64,000 nt of DNA. Source: a virus. Location: IMG/VR virus record IMGVR_UViG_3300032954_000001, positions 41,267-105,266 of that record; one strand, given 5' to 3'. Numbering within the stretch: the stretch's first letter is position 1; every line of letters starts with the position of its first letter. The position numbers and the translations under genes are program-made. Below, in pieces: positions 22,836 through 30,435 of this stretch. The notes under the pieces are model-generated. The model made no database searches and was not told the DNA's origin. It worked only from the letters and a program-made list of their open reading frames with translations.

Positions 22836-23156
22836 ATGGACAACAGCGTACCGCAAACGATTCTCCAGCAGTTAGGCGGCAGCCGCTTTCGCACCATGAC
22901 CGGGGCGCACAGCTTCACCGCTGACGGCAACAGCTTGATCTTCAAACTGCCCCGCACGTCCAACAAAAAGCGCATCGCTGGCGTCAAGATCACCCTGACG
23001 CCGCAAGACGAGTACGACATGGAGTTCTTCGCGTTCCGTGGTTCGCTGTCGAAGGGCAACTACCGCTGCGAGACAGTCGCCAAGCACGATGGTATCTATT
23101 GCGACATGTTGCAGGACATCTTCACGCAGGAGACCGGGCTGGACACCCACCTATAA
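22836..23156 (+). CDS. conserved-looking small protein, leaderless start
   Basis: 106 residues. ILQQLGGSRFRTMTGAHSF, then KITLTPQDEYDMEFF and KHDGIYCDMLQDIFTQETGL, a layout I recognise as widespread in phages and mobile elements but without an assigned function. No ribosome site; the -10 box lies six bases before the ATG. It probably heads an operon running to about 24600. Confidence 0.7.
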   Translation: MDNSVPQTILQQLGGSRFRTMTGAHSFTADGNSLIFKLPRTSNKKRIAGVKITLTPQDEYDMEFFAFRGSLSKGNYRCETVAKHDGIYCDMLQDIFTQETGLDTHL

Positions 23157-23158
23157 AC

Positions 23159-23437
23159 ATGACTGGACGACTCCAACTCGAATTAGATCGCGAGACACAG
23201 CGGCACGAGAAAAAGGTCGCTGAACTGGCAAACCGTTGCCTGCAAGACTTCAAGGACGAATGGAAGCAGGGCAGCAAGGTGCGGCTGACCTTCGGCATGG
23301 GCGACGTGCTGGTCGAGGTCAACAACCTTCCGGTAGACGAAGAGGACTATCCGGAGATCGAGCAAGTCATCATGGACGTGTGCGAGATCACGGATGATTT
23401 CCGTATCGCCTGCCCGGACAACTTGGAGATCAATTGA
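23159..23437 (+). CDS. unknown 92-aa protein
   Basis: Helical N-terminus (LQLELDRETQRHEKKVAELAN) followed by beta strands and an acidic helix. Start at ATG 23159, two bases after the previous stop. Coupled to the next by TTGA. No domain recognised. Confidence 0.6.
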   Translation: MTGRLQLELDRETQRHEKKVAELANRCLQDFKDEWKQGSKVRLTFGMGDVLVEVNNLPVDEEDYPEIEQVIMDVCEITDDFRIACPDNLEIN

Positions 23438-23697
23438 CGAGCAAAGAACTCAAGGCGGCGAAAGAGAGGCGGGAGCGCCCGAAGCGCAAGGCGGCTAAAA
23501 AGCTGCACGACGCCGGGTACTACCTGTACACCAGCACCGTCCCTGAGTCTACGCTGACGCCTGCCATGCGCATCCTGCGCATCTGCGAACAGGCGGCACG
23601 CCGGGGCTGGATGTACCCGGAAGAGATCACGAAAATGGCGAAGCTGACTGGAAGGGAGCATAAGGATGCCGCAGCCGTACAAACTGGCGGAAGATAG
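23434..23697 (+). CDS. unknown basic 87-aa protein
   Basis: TTG start overlapping the previous stop. Lys/Arg-rich helix (KAAKERRERPKRKAAKK) then a helical domain ending TKMAKLTGREHKD, which could be a small winged-helix-like DNA-binding unit. Inference is weak. Confidence 0.55.
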   Translation: MTSKELKAAKERRERPKRKAAKKLHDAGYYLYTSTVPESTLTPAMRILRICEQAARRGWMYPEEITKMAKLTGREHKDAAAVQTGGR

Positions 23698-23860
23698 ACA
23701 GGACGAACTGGCTCTGACCACGGAGTTCTTCATCGACGCCCCGGATGGGCGGATGTCGGTGCGACTGCCAAATTTCATCGCCCGGAAAGAACAGGAACGC
23801 CTTGCTGCCGTGGTCGTGTCGGCATTGAATGTAGACGCTCGTTACAGGAAGGGACAATGA
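23666..23860 (+). CDS. unknown 64-aa protein
   Basis: Overlaps the previous gene by 32 bases and the next by ATGA. Beta-strand-rich centre (TEFFIDAPDGRMSVRLP) and a C-terminal helix. No recognised family. Confidence 0.5.
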   Translation: MPQPYKLAEDRQDELALTTEFFIDAPDGRMSVRLPNFIARKEQERLAAVVVSALNVDARYRKGQ

Positions 23861-24216
23861 ATCATTTCGACGAGTTCTCCAATTTCATCGGCAATCTGGA
23901 GTGGGCATCCATAGAGTTCAAAACCGAACTCCTGCGCAAGTTGAATGCCGCCGCGTCCGAAGCATACGAACGAGGCAAACAGGCTGCTCTGGATACGCAC
24001 GTCTGTCACATCGACGACCCGCTGACCAAGAAGTCGCTCAAGATGCAGAAAGGCGTCAAGGGCCTGACCACGGCTGAAAAAGCACGCATCCAGAAGATCG
24101 CACGCCGGGGCGAGATGATTAACGCGATCAAGCTATGCCGCGAATTGTGTTTCGTCGGATTGTTCGACGCTAAGAAGTTCGTGGAGAAGATTCGAGATCA
24201 GAGGAAAACGTTTTGA
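23857..24216 (+). CDS. protein with ribosomal L7/L12-CTD-like domain
   Basis: 119 residues. Residues 76-112 (ARIQKIARRGEMINAIKLCR, then ELCFVGLFDAKKFVEKI) match the helix-turn-helix of the L7/L12 C-terminal domain, where bacterial L12 has 'KI.VIK.VRE.TGLGLKEAK..VE'. That domain contacts translation factors on the ribosome. The N-terminal 70 residues are helical and unlike L12. It may bind translation factors or use the fold for another purpose. ATGA overlap before, TTGA after. Confidence 0.6.
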   Translation: MNHFDEFSNFIGNLEWASIEFKTELLRKLNAAASEAYERGKQAALDTHVCHIDDPLTKKSLKMQKGVKGLTTAEKARIQKIARRGEMINAIKLCRELCFVGLFDAKKFVEKIRDQRKTF

Positions 24217-24392
24217 CAGATACAGCCGACCTCGTCTTTCGCCTGCGCAAACGCGCTGAGATCAGGCGGCAGATAACCACTCGTAAGAGTGTGCAGGAAG
24301 GTAAACCTGATCGCATCGCCGACCTTCTGGAAGAGGCGGCGAACGAGATTGTTCGGTTGCAAAAAGAATTGGAGACCCATGAAAAGAGGTAA
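24213..24392 (+). CDS. 59-aa helical protein
   Basis: TTG start overlapping the previous stop. Charged helical hairpin LVFRLRKRAEIRRQI ... GKPDRIADLLEEAANEIVRL; this arrangement, with an 'RIADLLEEAA.EI..L' motif, is frequent in small phage proteins of unknown role. Ends two bases before the next ATG. Confidence 0.6.
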   Translation: MTDTADLVFRLRKRAEIRRQITTRKSVQEGKPDRIADLLEEAANEIVRLQKELETHEKR

Positions 24393-24393
24393 C

Positions 24394-24603
24394 ATGGAAC
24401 GCATTTACGACACCGTCATTCGCTCTATTCGAGCCTTCAAGCCGTACTTCATGGTCGGCAACCGTCACATCGGCTGCGGTCACCGTCACCGCACGGCTCA
24501 GGCGGCACGCAACTGCTTCAAACGGCACGGACTGAGCGCGGGACAATACCGCATCTACCGGGTCGCCACACGCCCGGACATCACCGCACTGGATCGCGTA
24601 TGA
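24394..24603 (+). CDS. unknown basic 69-aa protein
   Basis: ATG 24394 is preceded by AAGAGG; an in-frame ATG at 24379 is less well placed. Rich in Arg and His (RHIGCGHRHRTAQAARNCFKR) with two Cys, so nucleic-acid binding is plausible. ATGA overlap with the next gene. Confidence 0.55.
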   Translation: MERIYDTVIRSIRAFKPYFMVGNRHIGCGHRHRTAQAARNCFKRHGLSAGQYRIYRVATRPDITALDRV

Positions 24604-24920
24604 ACCACAAAGTCGCAATGATGGAAGTAGAAGTCAACAAGCTGACACGGCAACTCGCGCTGGCTAAGAGCGACCTCGAACAGGTGCGCCGAACGTGCCG
24701 TCACCAGTGGGGCAAGACTCAATACACCCCCGACATTCAGGAAGCTTACACGATTCCCGCCGACCCTCCGGGTACGATGGGCGTTGACTGGCGTCCGGAA
24801 TGCCACGTTCCTCGCCAAGTCACGCCGAAGTGGACGCGCACCTGCGAAGAGTGTGGCTTGAAAGAAGAAACGCAGCAGACTGAGGACAAGATCGAAAAAA
24901 TTCTGGTATTCAGGAGATAG
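24600..24920 (+). CDS. coiled-coil plus zinc-site protein
   Basis: 106 residues. N-terminal heptad helix (KVAMMEVEVNKLTRQLALAK) followed by CRHQW and CEECG, which could together hold zinc. No family recognised. Confidence 0.55.
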   Translation: MNHKVAMMEVEVNKLTRQLALAKSDLEQVRRTCRHQWGKTQYTPDIQEAYTIPADPPGTMGVDWRPECHVPRQVTPKWTRTCEECGLKEETQQTEDKIEKILVFRR

Positions 24921-24922
24921 TC

Positions 24923-25288
24923 ATGCTCGAAACCATCAACACTCTGGCGAACTCACTGGTCGAAAAGGCTCCGCAATATCTGCGGATCGCGTTCAACGAA
25001 GAAGACCGCACAAAAGACCCGCAGCCTGAGGCTGCTCACTTCCTCAAGTTCAATCTCGACGGCGACGAACGCCGCATGGGTCGCGACCTCGAACTCTACA
25101 ATTTCATGTCGGAAGTTGCCGGGGAGCAGTCGGCTCTGGCTACGCTACTCGAAGAACTGGTACTGCCACTCAAGGGCTATTCCCGCGAGGCTTTTGATGC
25201 TGGTATCGCTTTCCTGCGGGAACGTGGTACGATCTATGGTGAATTGCAGGCGGATTGGAACAATCTGCTTGACTCGGTCAGCAAATAG
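24923..25288 (+). CDS. unknown acidic helical protein
   Basis: 121 residues, almost entirely helical and acidic, no Cys. It starts two bases after the previous stop, with AGGAGATAG upstream. No recognised domain. Confidence 0.6.
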   Translation: MLETINTLANSLVEKAPQYLRIAFNEEDRTKDPQPEAAHFLKFNLDGDERRMGRDLELYNFMSEVAGEQSALATLLEELVLPLKGYSREAFDAGIAFLRERGTIYGELQADWNNLLDSVSK

Positions 25289-25295
25289 GAGACTC

Positions 25296-25907
25296 ATGAA
25301 AAAGCCAGTTATCACCCCCGCAGCCATCGCCGCACTTGCCGATGGCAATACGGCCAATTTTATCGCCGCCCTCACACCGGGCGGTATCGAAGCGCAGGAA
25401 GCCGCTGGACAGCGCGATATGGTCGCCAACACCCGCCTGCCCAAAGAGATCATCCACAGCACTGACGTGAACCCCATCGTCCTCGCATCGAAGGGCTTTG
25501 AGTTCCTCGGCGACTATGACGATCTGTTCTACAGCGTCAAGTTGCCTGCCGGGTGGAAGCTGGTTCCGACCGACCATTCCATGTGGAGCGATCTGGTTGA
25601 CGACAAGGGCCGCGTCCGTGCGAACATCTTCTACAAAGCGGCGTTCTACGACCGCTCTGCGCACATGAGTTTCAATCCCCGCTTCTACGTCAACAGCGAG
25701 TACGAGGGCGGCAGCTATGCCCCGGACGCTCGTAAACGATACTTTGTGACCGACCGCCTCAACCCCGACAATCCGCCGTTCCGTGGCGAGTTCTTCACAC
25801 GTCAGCGCGACAACTGGGGTCAGGACACCGAGGAGAGCAACAAGGTCTACGCTTGGTTGAAAACGAACTACCCGGACTACGAAAAGTCGTTCGCATACTG
25901 GGACTGA
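25296..25907 (+). CDS. conserved-looking phage protein, unknown
   Basis: 203 residues. N-terminal helix (ITPAAIAALADGNTANFIAA) then a beta-rich region FEFLGDYDDLFYSVKLPAGW and aromatic motifs (MSFNPRFYVN, YAWLKTNYPDYEK). The 'ffy.VklP.GWkl..tdhsmws.l.D..Gr.Ra.iFYKaafYDR' pattern looks family-like to me, but no function is known to me. AGGAG upstream. Confidence 0.65.
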   Translation: MKKPVITPAAIAALADGNTANFIAALTPGGIEAQEAAGQRDMVANTRLPKEIIHSTDVNPIVLASKGFEFLGDYDDLFYSVKLPAGWKLVPTDHSMWSDLVDDKGRVRANIFYKAAFYDRSAHMSFNPRFYVNSEYEGGSYAPDARKRYFVTDRLNPDNPPFRGEFFTRQRDNWGQDTEESNKVYAWLKTNYPDYEKSFAYWD

Positions 25908-25919
25908 ATCGGAGGGTTT

Positions 25920-26369
25920 ATGGCTTGCAAGATTACCGACTTTGACGAGAGTTTGCCTGTAGACTTCGTGTTCGGCAGCAACGAACTCGGACAGCACGGC
26001 GGCGGTGCCGCTGGCGTGGCATGGCGCGAGTACGGCGCACGGTATGCGGGTCACGGCGGTGCCGGACAGGGCTTCGGTCCGCAGGGGAATTGTTTCGGTA
26101 TTCCGACTTGCTCCAAAACCTGCAACCAGCCGGATCACGACATCGAGTACGACAAGCTGAAATACTACATCCAGTGCTTCCTGCTGTGGGCTCGATTGCA
26201 GATGGGCAGACGACAATTCAAGGTCACGCAGATCGGATGCGGACTCGCCGGGTGGAAGTCGGAAGAAGTCGCACCCCTGTTCAACGACGCCCCGCCGAAC
26301 TGCTTCTATGATACGGCATGGCACGAGTTCCTCGGCGATGAGAAGAAGTATTGGGGGCACGTCGGATAG
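25920..26369 (+). CDS. macrodomain-like protein
   Basis: 149 residues. DFVFGSNELGQHGGGAAGVA (residues 15-34), then GQGFGPQGNCFGIPTCS and FKVTQIGCGLAGWKSEEVAPLF near the C-terminus. The 'vFGSN..G.HG.GAA..A...yGA..G.g.G..G..yaIPt' and 'f.vT.iGcGlAGy....iApLF' signatures define a small macrodomain-related family in bacteria and phages (similar to the 'A1S_2505 phosphatase-like' family). Macrodomains bind ADP-ribose and some remove it from proteins or nucleic acids. With the DraG-type enzyme at 8320 it fits an ADP-ribose theme. GGAGG precedes the ATG. Confidence 0.75.
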   Translation: MACKITDFDESLPVDFVFGSNELGQHGGGAAGVAWREYGARYAGHGGAGQGFGPQGNCFGIPTCSKTCNQPDHDIEYDKLKYYIQCFLLWARLQMGRRQFKVTQIGCGLAGWKSEEVAPLFNDAPPNCFYDTAWHEFLGDEKKYWGHVG

Positions 26370-26401
26370 AATCAGGGAGTGATCGATCATGGGAGGTCGT
26401 G

Positions 26402-26734
26402 ATGAAAACAATACTGCTGGCAGTTGGTTTGTTGCTTATGTCGTCCGTGTGTTGGGGTCAATCAGTCCTCGGCGGTGGTGGACTTCAAGGGCCGACAAGC
26501 AACACTTACGTGATGCCGGATCATCCGCAGCACGCTGATTATCATGCCATGTCTTCGGAGACGACGCTGGTCGGCGGCGGCTCGATTACCGTAGCTTCCG
26601 GCGAACAACCGCTGTGGCAGTTCGGCTCCGACAAGGTAGAAGAGCCCCTCGGCGATGTCGCCCGTCGTTACCGCCTATACGATGGACGCGAGAAAGCACG
26701 CATTCGTTGGGAAGCGCAGGGCGAGAAAAAGTAA
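26402..26734 (+). CDS. secreted small protein
   Basis: 110 residues with a signal peptide (MKTILLAVGLLLMSSVCWG, cleavage before QSVL). The mature part is Gly-rich then charged, without Cys. GGAGG before the ATG. Likely periplasmic; unknown role. Its stop overlaps the next ATG (TAATG). Confidence 0.65.
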   Translation: MKTILLAVGLLLMSSVCWGQSVLGGGGLQGPTSNTYVMPDHPQHADYHAMSSETTLVGGGSITVASGEQPLWQFGSDKVEEPLGDVARRYRLYDGREKARIRWEAQGEKK

Positions 26735-26940
26735 TGCATTTCTGGTTCCAACATTACGTGCTCTCGACCCTCGCGGTCTATTTGTTCTTCGCGGTGCTCT
26801 ATGGGCGCAAATTCAACCAGATCAAGAAAGCACCAAACGTTTGCACTTTGATTGTCGGCGGCTTGCTCTGGTTCCCGATTGTGCTGGTGTGGGTGTACGG
26901 TGGGCTCTGGCGCGATATCAAATCTTGGAGAAAATCATGA
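26734..26940 (+). CDS. two-helix membrane protein
   Basis: 68 residues, hydrophobic segments at about 8-24 and 38-56, with a basic loop between (YGRKFNQIKK) and basic end (RDIKSWRKS). Sits between a secreted protein and the ATP-grasp gene, both coupled by overlaps. Confidence 0.65.
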   Translation: MHFWFQHYVLSTLAVYLFFAVLYGRKFNQIKKAPNVCTLIVGGLLWFPIVLVWVYGGLWRDIKSWRKS

Positions 26941-27770
26941 AGCCACACTTCATATTCCCCTGCGATCCACTCAACGACCGCCGTGTTGATGCGGTGTTTG
27001 CCGATCAACATGATGCGCTGCTGGCGGCTGGCTTTAATTGCTCGGTTGTCGATCTGGACGATCCACGGATCACGTTCGGCAAAAACAAGCAGGCTGTGCT
27101 ACGGGAGTTGTGTGTCTACCGTGGCTGGATGCTGGGCGAAAAAGAGTACGAGAGACTGTTGCACACCATCCAGACCTATGGCGGCTACCCTATCACCGAC
27201 GAAAATTCGTATCTGGTCACGCATCACCTGCCGAACTGGTATCAGTATCTTCACGATGTGACGCCGGAGACGATGATACTGCCGAACGGAACCTACAACA
27301 TCGCCGATCTGCCGGAACTGGTACGAGGTCTCTTGCCGCAGTGGGGCGGCATCGTTGTGAAAGATTACGTGAAGTCCCTCAAGACCGGGTACGGGCATAT
27401 CATCAACGAGAACCCCGATATCCTGCCGAAGATCATTGAGCAGATGGTTCAATATCGCGGACGTATCGAAGGCGGATTGTGCTTGCGTCGATTCGAACAG
27501 TTTATCCCGGACAGCGAGAAGCGGTTCTTTTGTGTCAACGGGCACGCCTACACTGCGGCTCTGGACTCGAACATCCGCGTCATGGCGGAATCGACGTACC
27601 TTGCTCTGGCGGCGGAAGTCGCAACCCGCATCCCGTCCCATTTCTTCTCGGTGGATATCGCTCTCACCGAGAACCTGACTCCTCGCGTCGTCGAAATCGG
27701 GGATGGACAGGTGTCTGATCTGGTGGGCTGGACGCCGGAAGAATTTGCTGCTATGTGGATAGGACAATGA
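26937..27770 (+). CDS. ATP-grasp domain protein (R2K-type)
   Basis: 277 residues from ATG 26937 (ATGA overlap). Regions GGIVVKDYVKSLKTGYGHII (Lys in the nucleotide-binding strand), EGGLCLRRFEQFIP (ATP-contacting EL/RRF motif) and FFSVDIALTENLTPRVVEIGDGQVS (metal-binding D/E and N-like positions) follow ATP-grasp order, and the 'vKDYVKS.Kh.w' form suggests the R2K clade, which is common in phages and conflict systems and predicted to ligate small molecules or peptides. Substrate unknown. Co-translated with the next gene (ATGA). Confidence 0.75.
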   Translation: MKPHFIFPCDPLNDRRVDAVFADQHDALLAAGFNCSVVDLDDPRITFGKNKQAVLRELCVYRGWMLGEKEYERLLHTIQTYGGYPITDENSYLVTHHLPNWYQYLHDVTPETMILPNGTYNIADLPELVRGLLPQWGGIVVKDYVKSLKTGYGHIINENPDILPKIIEQMVQYRGRIEGGLCLRRFEQFIPDSEKRFFCVNGHAYTAALDSNIRVMAESTYLALAAEVATRIPSHFFSVDIALTENLTPRVVEIGDGQVSDLVGWTPEEFAAMWIGQ

Positions 27771-28063
27771 CAGAAGAACTCTTTTGGTCTACTCTCGACG
27801 CCTCCCCCATCGGAACTGTAATGCAGCACTCCAGTGGGAGGAAAATCAGAAAAACCAGCAATTCCAGTTACGAGATCGAGTTAACCCCTGAGCAAGCGGA
27901 AAGACTCCGGGAGCACATTCGATCAGGCAAGCCTACCAAGTATCCGTGCAAGAAATGCAGCACGCTCATGCATGAGATGGATGTCATGCCAGACGGAACC
28001 CGTACACTTCGTTGCTCTGGTTGTAACTGGTGGGTCCTCACGAGAGAATCTGACCCGGAATGA
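27767..28063 (+). CDS. zinc-ribbon protein
   Basis: 98 residues. C-terminal CKKCSTLMHEM and CSGCNWWVLT form a zinc ribbon; the N-terminal half is a helix (EQAERLREHIRSG). ATGA overlaps with both neighbours. Function unknown. Confidence 0.6.
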   Translation: MTEELFWSTLDASPIGTVMQHSSGRKIRKTSNSSYEIELTPEQAERLREHIRSGKPTKYPCKKCSTLMHEMDVMPDGTRTLRCSGCNWWVLTRESDPE

Positions 28064-28236
28064 AATTTGATACAGACGGCATTTGCGATGTGTGCCGCAT
28101 CATAGACAACGATACTTCCCAAAAGAAAGTCTACTGGTGTAATCTGTGTAGAGCATGGATTTGCAAGACCTGTGAGCCTAACGGCGTCCGGCGTGCAGAA
28201 GCCATGTGGCTTCGAGCAACTGGTCAGAAGAAATGA
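28060..28236 (+). CDS. 58-aa double zinc-knuckle protein
   Basis: Three CxxC pairs (CDVC, CNLC, CKTC) in 45 residues, the spacing of a treble or RING-like zinc module. ATGA overlaps with both neighbours. Function unknown. Confidence 0.6.
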   Translation: MKFDTDGICDVCRIIDNDTSQKKVYWCNLCRAWICKTCEPNGVRRAEAMWLRATGQKK

Positions 28237-28385
28237 TAAATAGAATAGTATTTCGAGCCATTGCTTTTTTGATTCTTGTTGGCATCATAGTCGATGCGAG
28301 TAAGACGAACGGGCTCCAATGGGTGAGCATTCTCGGCGCGGTTATGGCGGCTTTCTTCTGGGAAATTGGTGAGCTATTCAAATGA
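28233..28385 (+). CDS. 50-aa two-helix membrane protein
   Basis: Hydrophobic segments at about 5-20 and 30-44. ATGA overlaps before and after. Micro-membrane protein of unknown role. Confidence 0.6.
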   Translation: MINRIVFRAIAFLILVGIIVDASKTNGLQWVSILGAVMAAFFWEIGELFK

Positions 28386-28690
28386 GTTTCTACGTGCACA
28401 TCCCCACTCCTAAGGTCAAGACGTACTACATGACCTGCTCAGCCTGTCCCTCACAATGGGAAGGCACCCTCGAAGGCGGCGGACACCTGTACATCCGATA
28501 TCGTTGGGGCGGCATCAGCCTGTACGTCGGTAAAGACCTTCAGGATTGCTTCGAACAAGGGCCGATCTTCACCAACGATTTTGCCGACAGCTTGGACGGC
28601 GTCATGGATGATGAGACCATGAAATTTGCAACCGGGCACATCCTCGATTGGTCGGAAGCAGAACGCATCCCGGTGCCGGAGGAAGAGTGA
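28382..28690 (+). CDS. unknown 102-aa protein
   Basis: Beta-rich, with TCSACPSQWEG near the N-terminus and RYRWGGISLYVGKD; acidic C-terminal half. ATGA overlap before, GTGA after. No family recognised. Confidence 0.6.
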   Translation: MSFYVHIPTPKVKTYYMTCSACPSQWEGTLEGGGHLYIRYRWGGISLYVGKDLQDCFEQGPIFTNDFADSLDGVMDDETMKFATGHILDWSEAERIPVPEEE

Positions 28691-29070
28691 TCCTCGATTT
28701 CGACAAGCCGAAGAAAGCACGATCCACCGAAGAGCACAACGAGATATACAGCGCCGACTGTCCGGCAGCAGGCACCTACGTCCCCAATATGTCGGATGCC
28801 GACATGCTCAAATGGAAGGCGAAGGTGATCGGCGGCAAAGACCCCCGCGTCGAAATCCGTAAGAGTGTCCGGGGCGTTGACCCCACGTTGATCCGGGAGG
28901 ACAACTTCAGCATCTACAACGGGCACTGTTCGGCTCAGGTGCTCATAATCGTGCGACCGAACAAGGTCATCATGTCATCCAATGGCAGGATGGTGTTTGA
29001 CGGCAAGGTCTGGGAAGAGCTATCTAAAGCCGTCGAAGAAGCCCGTAAAGCACTGAAAACTAAGGCGTAA
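28687..29070 (+). CDS. unknown 127-aa protein
   Basis: GTG start overlapping the previous stop. Central strands (SAQVLIIVRPNKVIMSSNGRM) and a C-terminal helix (WEELSKAVEEARKALKTK). The next promoter begins just after its stop. No recognised domain. Confidence 0.55.
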   Translation: MILDFDKPKKARSTEEHNEIYSADCPAAGTYVPNMSDADMLKWKAKVIGGKDPRVEIRKSVRGVDPTLIREDNFSIYNGHCSAQVLIIVRPNKVIMSSNGRMVFDGKVWEELSKAVEEARKALKTKA

Positions 29071-29073
29071 ATC

Positions 29074-29110
29074 CTAACCAAAACCACTCCCGTACTGGTA
29101 GAATATAGGC
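29074..29110 (+). promoter_or_regulatory. phage promoter for DNA ligase, leaderless
   Basis: CTAACC (29074-29079) followed by AAAACC, 19-bp spacer, CTGG-TAGAAT (-10 at 29099-29104), then ATAGGC and the ATG. No ribosome site. Confidence 0.65.
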
Positions 29111-29917
29111 ATGGCGACTGGCATCAAGGCGCAGCTTCCTACCAACATCAGTCTCGATGGGTTGCAGCGTCTCGCCTCGGATTCGGATTGGGGCTGGCAT
29201 TTCAAATACAATGGCGACCGCCGCACGGTCAAGAAAGAAGCCGGACACATTCAGGATTTCAACCGGGACGGCGCACCCGGCAAAGGTCTGCCGCAGCATA
29301 TCGTTGACGCCCTCCTCAATCACCCTCTCCCGCAATTTCTGATCGACGTGGAGTTCGTTCATTTCGGGCGGCACGATACGATCTACGTGTTCGACTCGCT
29401 GATTCTCGGCGACGAGTTCGTTGCGGTCGAGCCGTTCGAGTATCGCGAAGCCCGGTACCATGCTGAATTCGACAATTATGCTTCCTGCATAGTTCCGGTG
29501 TTCACCGCCCGGACGCCGGAAGAAAAAACCCGGATGTTCGTACAGACGGCTCAGGACGGCATCGAAGGCATCGTGGCGCACAAGATGAGTGCAGCTTACG
29601 AAGAGGGTCGTTCAACGAATGTTTTCAAGTTCAAATTCATCAAGCAACTCGACGCCGTATGCATGGGCGACGATCCCAAGGGCAAAGACAGCGTTCGCCT
29701 CGGCTGCTATGACGAGCACGGCAAGTTGCATGAGATTTGCGGAGCCCGGATTATTGGCATCCACCCGACAAAAGGTCAGGTGGTTGAGATCAGATACAAC
29801 AAGGGCACCAAGAAACGGCACGTGATGGAGATTCACATCGAACGCATCCGGGACGACAAGAAGCCCCGCGAATGTACTCTCGATCAAATCGTGGTCAACG
29901 CCGACTTTAGGAGATAA
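29111..29917 (+). CDS. lig: ATP-dependent DNA ligase
   Basis: 268 residues, a minimal ligase: nucleotidyltransferase domain (1-180) plus an OB-like C-terminal domain. Motif I is K32-Y-N-G-D-R37, where the usual KxDG has Asn for Asp; motif III LIDVEF (78-82), IIIa YVFDSL, motif IV EGIVAHK (152-158, one residue longer than EGIVxK) and motif V FKFKF (172-176) follow in order. It would seal nicks and, with the Ku protein encoded at 16716, could join double-strand ends. It shares the Ku gene's promoter type. Motif deviations leave activity to be shown. Confidence 0.82.
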   Translation: MATGIKAQLPTNISLDGLQRLASDSDWGWHFKYNGDRRTVKKEAGHIQDFNRDGAPGKGLPQHIVDALLNHPLPQFLIDVEFVHFGRHDTIYVFDSLILGDEFVAVEPFEYREARYHAEFDNYASCIVPVFTARTPEEKTRMFVQTAQDGIEGIVAHKMSAAYEEGRSTNVFKFKFIKQLDAVCMGDDPKGKDSVRLGCYDEHGKLHEICGARIIGIHPTKGQVVEIRYNKGTKKRHVMEIHIERIRDDKKPRECTLDQIVVNADFRR

Positions 29918-29919
29918 CC

Positions 29920-30159
29920 GTGGACGAATTTAATGGGCACCAGAATCCGGAAACGTTCAACACTAACGGTCTGACCGAACATCAGTTACAGGTCGCCGCC
30001 CTTTGCGTCAACATGGCGGAAGGTGAACAGCGCCCGTGGGCAAGTGCGGAGAACCTGCAATTTTTCGTGAGGGATTTCGTTCGCGAATCCATTCAGAGCG
30101 CCATTGACGGCAACAAGCTGACCGAAGCTGGCGTCGAAGTGGCGAGGAGCATCTTATGA
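29920..30159 (+). CDS. unknown 79-aa protein
   Basis: GTG start with AGGAG upstream, two bases after the ligase stop. Begins NGHQNPETFNTNGL and continues helical with FVRDFVRESIQSAIDG; similar 'W...L' type small proteins occur in many phages. No function known. Confidence 0.6.
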   Translation: MDEFNGHQNPETFNTNGLTEHQLQVAALCVNMAEGEQRPWASAENLQFFVRDFVRESIQSAIDGNKLTEAGVEVARSIL

Positions 30160-30359
30160 ACAGCGCCGAACGTGCCGAACAATTCGAGATTCTGTATACT
30201 GCTTACATCGCCAAGCTGCGTCGGCTGGATGAACTGCAAGCACAGGGTCGTTACGGTTTCCAACTGCGGATGCCGAAGAAGGCACTGGCGATTGCGATGA
30301 AAAATTTGCGGGAGTTCGGTAAGAAACATGGTGTAGAAGTCGAGTCTCTGTTCTACTAA
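30156..30359 (+). CDS. 67-aa basic helical protein
   Basis: ATGA overlap with its predecessor. Two helices (EQFEILYTAYIAKLRRL, KKALAIAMKNLREFGKKHG). No recognised family. Confidence 0.55.
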   Translation: MNSAERAEQFEILYTAYIAKLRRLDELQAQGRYGFQLRMPKKALAIAMKNLREFGKKHGVEVESLFY

Positions 30360-30363
30360 GGCT

Positions 30364-30435
30364 ATGGCAACGGCGAGATTGATTCTCTGGATTCTTGTGG
30401 TTTTAGCGGTCATTCGACTAAGGGAGACTTTATGA
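30364..30435 (+). CDS. 23-aa hydrophobic peptide
   Basis: MATARLILWILVVLAVIRLRETL: one short membrane helix with flanking Arg. It ends in an ATGA overlap with the next gene, which supports translation, but the size makes it tentative. Confidence 0.3.
   Translation: MATARLILWILVVLAVIRLRETL

Noticed and set aside
25278-26411. 377-codon minus-strand frame across 25296-26369
   Set aside because: It spans two well-supported plus-strand genes and their intergenic gap; no protein-like motif pattern.
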